From assembly GCF_019218745.1 (NCBI RefSeq), contig NZ_JAHUXA010000012.1, forward strand, positions 62,001 to 126,000: 64,000 bases of DNA. Direction: 5' to 3'. The position numbers and the translations under genes were made by a program. Within the stretch, counting starts at the first letter, position 1. The number at the start of each line of letters is the position of its first letter. The DNA comes from Enterobacter sp. ENT03. Its GTDB lineage: Bacteria; Pseudomonadota; Gammaproteobacteria; Enterobacterales; Enterobacteriaceae. The notes below the pieces were generated by a model, which ran no database searches, was not told where the DNA came from, and saw only the letters and a program-made list of their open reading frames with translations. Of the stretch, positions 59,805-64,000 are shown in pieces.

Positions 59805-62282
59805 ATGCACCTGGACTTCAGGCGCGGCCTGATCCTCTGCGCCGCCCCCTTTATTTTATGGCACGCGCAAAGCCAGGCCGACGACCGTTTTAACCCGGCG
59901 GCGCTGGAGATCGACGCCCCGCACGCGGTGAAGGTAGATTTAACGTCGTTCAGCCAGCGTGACAGTCAGGCAGCGGGAGTGTATCGCGTCGATATTGAGA
60001 TCAATGGCGAAACCCGCAGCAGCGAGGACGTGACGTTCGCCCGCGCACAAAACGGCACGCTCCAGCCGCAATTTACGCTGGAAAAATGGCAGTCGCTGGG
60101 GATCAAAACCGGGCAGATCGCCACGCTGCTGAACGACCAGCCCGCCCGCCTTATTACCGAGCCGCAGCGGGAGATGCCCGCAGTGACGACGGCGTTTGAT
60201 TTTGCCCGTCAGCGGCTAAAAATTAGCGTTCCGCAATCGCTGTTGAACCAGACGGCACAGGGCGACGTCGATCCCGCCTTGTGGGATGACGGTATTCCCG
60301 CGCTGCTGCTTAACTACAGCCTGAGCGGGGCAAAGAGCTGGATGGCGGGCGACAGCACCGAAAATCACTTTCTGAACCTGCGCAGCGGCGCAAACCTGAT
60401 CGGCTGGCGACTGCGCAATTACAGCACCCTGAGTTACAGCCCGCCTGCCGGCGATGAGTGGCGTTCAGCTTACAGCTATCTGCAACATGATGTGCGTTCG
60501 CTGAAAGGTCAGTTTATTACCGGCGACACCGCCACCCCCGCGGATGTGTTCGACAGCGTGTCGTTGCGCGGCCTGCAACTGGTATCGGATGACAATATGC
60601 TGCCAGAAAGCCTGCGCGGTTTTGCGCCGACCATCCGTGGTATCGCCCGCTCCAGCGCGCAGGTCACGGTACGGCAGCAGGGCGCGGTGATTTACCAGAC
60701 TTACGTCGCACCCGGCGCGTTTGCCATTACCGATCTCTATCCGGCGTCCTCGTCCGGGGATTTGATGGTAACGGTGACCGAAAGCAACGGCGAGAGTCAC
60801 ACCTTCAGCCAGCCCTTTTCCGCCGTACCGGTCATGCAGCGGGAAGGCCGCCTGAAATACGCCTTCAGCGCGGGAAAATACCGCTCCTTCCGGGCGGGGG
60901 CGCGCAAACCTTATCTCGGTCAGGGAACGGTGATTTACGGTCTGGCAAACGGCATTACGCTGTATGGCGGCAGCCAGATTAGCGATAACTATCACGCGCT
61001 GAACCTGGGAACGGGGGCGATCGTGGGGGATCTGGGTTCTGCGTCGCTGGATGCCACCTGGGCGCGCAGCCAGCTGGGTCGCTATACCGAGCAGGGGCTG
61101 CAATACCGTCTGCAATATGCCAAAACGCTGGCGGATTCAGGCACCACGCTGTCGGCGGGGATCAATCTCTACAGCGGCGGCGATTATTACAATTTTAATG
61201 ACGCCAGCGACTGGCGTAACGAGGATCGCAACGACAATCCGGCGGCGAAAAAAAGCCAGTACCGGGCAGACATCAACCAGAGGCTTAACGACGGCAAGTG
61301 GGGGGCGCTGGCGCTCTCCTGGTATCAGTTGCGCTACCGCGATGGCCTGAACGATCAGCGTACGTTAAGCCTCAGTTACAACGGCAGCATCGGGGATGTC
61401 AGTTATGGACTGATGATCAGCGACAGCCGCGCCCATGACGGCTTTAACGATCGGCAAATCGCCTTCACCGCCAGTATGCCGCTGGGGCACACAGTACCGG
61501 ATACCTGGGCGTCGTTCACCGCCAGCGGTGGGCGCAACGCGCCATCGCTGTATCAGGCGGGGATCAACGGTACGCTGCTGAAGGATAAAAACCTGTCTTA
61601 CAACCTGAGCGAAGGGTACGGCACGCGCGGGGAGGGCAATAGCGGCAATGTCAACGCCAGCTGGCTGGCCAGCGGTGGACAACTTGGCGGCGGTTATAAC
61701 TACTCCCGGCAAAATAAGCAGGTGAATTACAGCGTACAGGGATCGCTTTTGGGACATGCGGAGGGCATCACCCCTGGTCAGCCGCTGCCGGGGGATCTGT
61801 CGGCGCTGGCGCTGGTGAAAGCGCCGGGGGCGGCGGGGGTGAAAATCAACAACAGCACCGGTTTATATACCGACCCGCGCGGCTATGCGGTGGTGCGTTA
61901 TCTCAGCGCTTATCGCCGTACGCGGGTGGCGCTGGATACCACCTCGTTGCCGGGTAATGTCGATCTCGACAGCAATGTGCAATCCGTGGTGCCGGGCGCA
62001 GGCGCGGTGGTGCTGGCGGCGTTCGATACCCGCACTGGCGGGCGGATGTTAATCACGCTGCACTATCGCGGCGGTTTGCTGCCGTTCGGCGCGGAGGTCA
62101 ACCTTGCGCAGCACCGCGCCGTCAGCGGCATCGTGGATGAAAACGGTCAGGCCTATCTCAGCGGTTTACCGCCGGAAGGGGTATTACAGGTGCACTGGGA
62201 CGGCGGCGCGTGTCAGGCGCGCTATGCCATTCCGGCGCAGGACGATCAGCGCGTCACCCGGACAAGCGCGCAATGCCAGTGA
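59805..62282 (+). CDS. Outer-membrane fimbrial usher (cluster II)
   Basis: An 825-residue usher with a signal peptide (LILCAAPFILWHAQSQA), an N-terminal domain FNPAALEIDAPHAVKVDLTS, a barrel with the plug-border segment YVAPGAFAITDLYPASSSGD, and the C-terminal cysteines of CQARYAIPAQDDQRVTRTSA. I chose the ATG at 59805, with GGTGG five bases upstream; two GTG codons just before it are possible. The stop lies in a 13-base tandem repeat. Confidence 0.94.
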   Translation: MHLDFRRGLILCAAPFILWHAQSQADDRFNPAALEIDAPHAVKVDLTSFSQRDSQAAGVYRVDIEINGETRSSEDVTFARAQNGTLQPQFTLEKWQSLGIKTGQIATLLNDQPARLITEPQREMPAVTTAFDFARQRLKISVPQSLLNQTAQGDVDPALWDDGIPALLLNYSLSGAKSWMAGDSTENHFLNLRSGANLIGWRLRNYSTLSYSPPAGDEWRSAYSYLQHDVRSLKGQFITGDTATPADVFDSVSLRGLQLVSDDNMLPESLRGFAPTIRGIARSSAQVTVRQQGAVIYQTYVAPGAFAITDLYPASSSGDLMVTVTESNGESHTFSQPFSAVPVMQREGRLKYAFSAGKYRSFRAGARKPYLGQGTVIYGLANGITLYGGSQISDNYHALNLGTGAIVGDLGSASLDATWARSQLGRYTEQGLQYRLQYAKTLADSGTTLSAGINLYSGGDYYNFNDASDWRNEDRNDNPAAKKSQYRADINQRLNDGKWGALALSWYQLRYRDGLNDQRTLSLSYNGSIGDVSYGLMISDSRAHDGFNDRQIAFTASMPLGHTVPDTWASFTASGGRNAPSLYQAGINGTLLKDKNLSYNLSEGYGTRGEGNSGNVNASWLASGGQLGGGYNYSRQNKQVNYSVQGSLLGHAEGITPGQPLPGDLSALALVKAPGAAGVKINNSTGLYTDPRGYAVVRYLSAYRRTRVALDTTSLPGNVDLDSNVQSVVPGAGAVVLAAFDTRTGGRMLITLHYRGGLLPFGAEVNLAQHRAVSGIVDENGQAYLSGLPPEGVLQVHWDGGACQARYAIPAQDDQRVTRTSAQCQ

Positions 62283-62300
62283 GGAATGCCAGTGAGGAAT
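62272..62300 (+). repeat. 13-base tandem repeat at usher/adhesin junction
   Basis: The unit AATGCCAGTGAGG occurs twice in perfect tandem (62272-62284, 62285-62297), followed by AAT. It includes the usher stop codon and the GAGG used as the ribosome binding site of the next gene, so repeat slippage would add or remove a start signal. Confidence 0.8.
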
Positions 62301-62303
62301 CGC

Positions 62304-63302
62304 ATGTCAGCCATCAAGATTTTCGCACGTATCGTCAGCGGGCTGCTGTTATGGGGGCTGGCGGCGGGCCTGTGCGGGGCCGCCTGCACCTCGTCACCCG
62401 CCACGCCACAGATGATAAATCCCGGTACGATCGTGGTGCCGGCGTGGACACAGCCAGGTAATGACGTCCTTAATGCGGAGCACAGCCTGAGCTTCAGCGG
62501 CCAGTGTGATGGCAACAGCGGCGAACAGCCGGGGGATACGGTTATCGCCTGTTTTGTCGGCAGCGGCGCGGAGGTATCTGGCTATCCAGGTGTGTATGCC
62601 ACCGGTATTGACGGCACGGGGATCGCGCTTGCCACCGGCGCGGGCGTGCGCATTCGCGGCTCGGGATCCGGCTGCGATAGCCGCGCCACACCGCTCGCCA
62701 CCCTCGACAGTTCGCTGGCGTTTACCTATTCCGTGACACTGTCACTGGTAAAAACCGCCAGTCTCGTGGGCAGCGGCATCCTGCAGGAGAGTCAGACGCG
62801 GTTTGCGATGGCCGTATATCAGAAAGCCGGTATTGGCGGGGCGAGTCCTTTTGTTTCCTATGTCGGTGAGATGCAGGTTCGTCCCGCCAGTTGCGATCTG
62901 CTCACCAAAGACGTAAACGTCAGTCTGGGTCGCTATACCTTGCAGGATTTCAGCTCAACACAGCGGGGTGGCGTAACCAAAAATATCCCGTTCAGCATCG
63001 ATCTGGAGTGTGACGAGGGCGCGAAGGTGACACTGGTGGTTGACGGGACACGGGACAGTGCAGTATCGGGCGTGCTGGCGGTCATCGGTGGCGAGGATGG
63101 CACGGGGGCCGGTGGCGTCGGAGTACAAGTGCTCAACGGCGCAGGTTACCCCTTTTACCTCGGGTATCAGAACGTCATCGAGCCGCAGACGCATCAGGGC
63201 ACGGTGCAGATCCCCTTTAACGCACGCTATTACCTCACCGGCCGCCCGTTTACCGCCGGGCCTGCCAATGCGCTGGCAACCTTTACGCTCACTTACCAGT
63301 AA
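62304..63302 (+). CDS. Fimbrial tip adhesin (cluster II)
   Basis: A 332-residue two-domain tip protein: a signal peptide ending GLCGAA, an N-terminal putative lectin domain (about 25-195, cysteines in CTSSPA and GSGCDSR) and a C-terminal pilin domain (VRPASCDLLTKDVNVSLGRY to ALATFTLTYQ). It is not closely similar to the cluster I tip proteins in the N-terminal part. The ATG at 62304 has GAGGA upstream; ATG 62286 or GTG 62292 are alternatives. The receptor is unknown. Confidence 0.85.
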   Translation: MSAIKIFARIVSGLLLWGLAAGLCGAACTSSPATPQMINPGTIVVPAWTQPGNDVLNAEHSLSFSGQCDGNSGEQPGDTVIACFVGSGAEVSGYPGVYATGIDGTGIALATGAGVRIRGSGSGCDSRATPLATLDSSLAFTYSVTLSLVKTASLVGSGILQESQTRFAMAVYQKAGIGGASPFVSYVGEMQVRPASCDLLTKDVNVSLGRYTLQDFSSTQRGGVTKNIPFSIDLECDEGAKVTLVVDGTRDSAVSGVLAVIGGEDGTGAGGVGVQVLNGAGYPFYLGYQNVIEPQTHQGTVQIPFNARYYLTGRPFTAGPANALATFTLTYQ

Positions 63303-63312
63303 CCGCCGCGTA

Positions 63313-63339
63313 GCGCGCAAGAACTGAGCGCTTGCGCGC
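63313..63339 (+). terminator. Possible terminator stem of fimbrial cluster II
   Basis: A 9-bp GC-rich stem (GCGCGCAAG / CTTGCGCGC) with a 9-nt loop lies ten bases after the adhesin stop. There is no T run, so termination is uncertain. Confidence 0.45.
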
Positions 63340-63459
63340 CCGGCAAAAAATTTACACAGACGCTTAATGCTTTAATTCATAAAGAACTTTATATGCTTCA
63401 CCGGCATTTTTGGCGTATTACGCGCCGGACAGGGACTTGATCAGCGCAATATATAAATC

Positions 63460-63479
63460 TACTGTATAAATACACAGTA
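63460..63479 (+). promoter_or_regulatory. LexA (SOS) box of umuDC
   Basis: TACTGTATAAATACACAGTA has the perfect ends TACTG and CAGTA of the LexA consensus, 22 bases before the umuD start. Confidence 0.95.
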
Positions 63480-63501
63480 AAAACAAATAAGGTGACTCAC
63501 C

Positions 63502-63921
63502 ATGAAGTGCTATCACCCTGCTGAACTGCGCGTCATTTGCGCGCTCCCGTTGTTCGGCGATCTGGTCCAGTGCGGCTTTCCGTCTCCCGCGCAGGATTAT
63601 GTAGAAAAAACGCTCGATCTTAATGAATGGTTAATCCGCCATCCCTCCGCCACCTATTTTGTTCGCGCGGCGGGCGATTCGATGATTGAAGGAGGGATTG
63701 ACGACGGCGATCTGCTGGTGGTGGATACCTCGCTAAAAGCGGAGCATGGCAACATCGTGATTGCCGCCGTCGACGGCGAATTCACCGTTAAACAACTCCA
63801 GGTCCGTCCGGTCCTGCAACTCAATCCCCTTAATCGCGCCTATCGACCCATTCCTATCCTCAGCGAGGATGCGCTGGAGCTGTTTGGCGTGGTCACCTTT
63901 ATCGTTAAAGCGACGAGCTGA
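63502..63921 (+). CDS. umuD: SOS mutagenesis protein UmuD
   Basis: A 139-residue LexA-like self-cleaving protein; after RecA-stimulated cleavage UmuD' joins UmuC as DNA polymerase V. It has the cleavage site C24-G25 (LVQCGFPS), nucleophile S60 (GDSM) and K97 (FTVKQL). The length equals E. coli. It has AAGGTGA upstream of the ATG. umuC starts two bases after its stop. Confidence 0.97.
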   Translation: MKCYHPAELRVICALPLFGDLVQCGFPSPAQDYVEKTLDLNEWLIRHPSATYFVRAAGDSMIEGGIDDGDLLVVDTSLKAEHGNIVIAAVDGEFTVKQLQVRPVLQLNPLNRAYRPIPILSEDALELFGVVTFIVKATS

Positions 63922-63923
63922 TC

Positions 63924-64000
63924 ATGTTTGCCCTGGTGGATGTCAATTCATTTTATGCCAGCTGCGAAACGGTGTTCCGGCCCGATTTATGGGGCAAACC
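63924..64000 (+). CDS. umuC: DNA polymerase V catalytic subunit UmuC, 5' end (cut by window edge)
   Basis: The first 25 codons (MFALVDVNSFYASCETVFRP ...) match the start of Y-family polymerase UmuC, with the metal-binding aspartate in LVDVNSFYAS. The gene runs out of the window and forms an operon with umuD under the LexA box. Confidence 0.96.
   Translation, partial: MFALVDVNSFYASCETVFRPDLWGK

Overview
The window is a stretch of enterobacterial chromosome. Gene order topA-cysB-ymiA-acnA-ribA-pgpB-lapAB-pyrF-yciH-osmB-yciT-yciZ-pdeR/rpfR-rnb-yciW-fabI, then sapFDCBA, psp-ycjXF-tyrR-tpx-ycjG-mpaA-mppA, then zntB-fnrS-dbpA-ttcA, matches the 28-30 min region of Escherichia coli K-12, with protein lengths almost identical to the E. 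coli ones. It is not E. coli: an rpfF gene for a DSF-type signal synthase sits beside the pdeR/rpfR gene, and several E. coli islands (puu genes, pspE, ycjM-W, ycjD) are missing. This fits an Enterobacter/Cronobacter/Leclercia/Lelliottia/Kosakonia-like member of the Enterobacteriaceae; the genus cannot be fixed by eye. Layout: 1-12 kb, core genes (3' end of topA, cysB, small membrane proteins, aconitase A, riboflavin and lipid enzymes, lapAB LPS control, pyrF, osmB, a DeoR regulator). 12-15 kb, a convergent rpfF/rpfR pair, predicted to make and sense a cis-2-unsaturated fatty acid signal and pass it to c-di-GMP. 15-19.4 kb, rnb, yciW, fabI. 19.6-28.1 kb, an inserted chaperone-usher fimbrial cluster: a Crp-like regulator facing pilin, chaperone and usher, then three tandem adhesin-like paralogues (the first broken by an amber codon) and a minor pilin. 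28.1-33.4 kb, the sapABCDF transporter. 33.5-38.2 kb, an accessory set (GlxA-type regulator, MFS exporter, alpha/beta hydrolase, YciI-like protein, LysR regulator). 38.3-43.9 kb, yajD and the envelope-stress psp module with pspF, a sigma54 promoter and ycjXF directly attached. 44-49.7 kb, tyrR, tpx and three genes for recycling murein peptides (epimerase, amidase, periplasmic binding protein). 49.7-54 kb, a diguanylate cyclase, a minimal chemoreceptor and zntB. 54.1-56.9 kb, the FnrS small RNA with its FNR site, a proline-rich mini-protein gene, dbpA and ttcA. 56.9-58.1 kb, a decayed integrase beside ttcA and a two-gene amidase/secreted-partner unit that looks like an antibacterial toxin-immunity pair. 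58.5-63.3 kb, a second, related fimbrial operon. 63.5-64 kb, LexA-controlled umuD and the start of umuC. The most noteworthy parts are the tandem adhesin array with a nonsense codon and shared 3' ends, the amidase/immunity-like pair next to integrase remains at a Rac-type att site, the rpfF/rpfR signalling pair, a small proline-rich ORF next to fnrS, and possible RNA switches (competing hairpins before acnA, stem-loops between pilin and chaperone genes). No tRNA, rRNA, CRISPR array or intact insertion sequence was seen.
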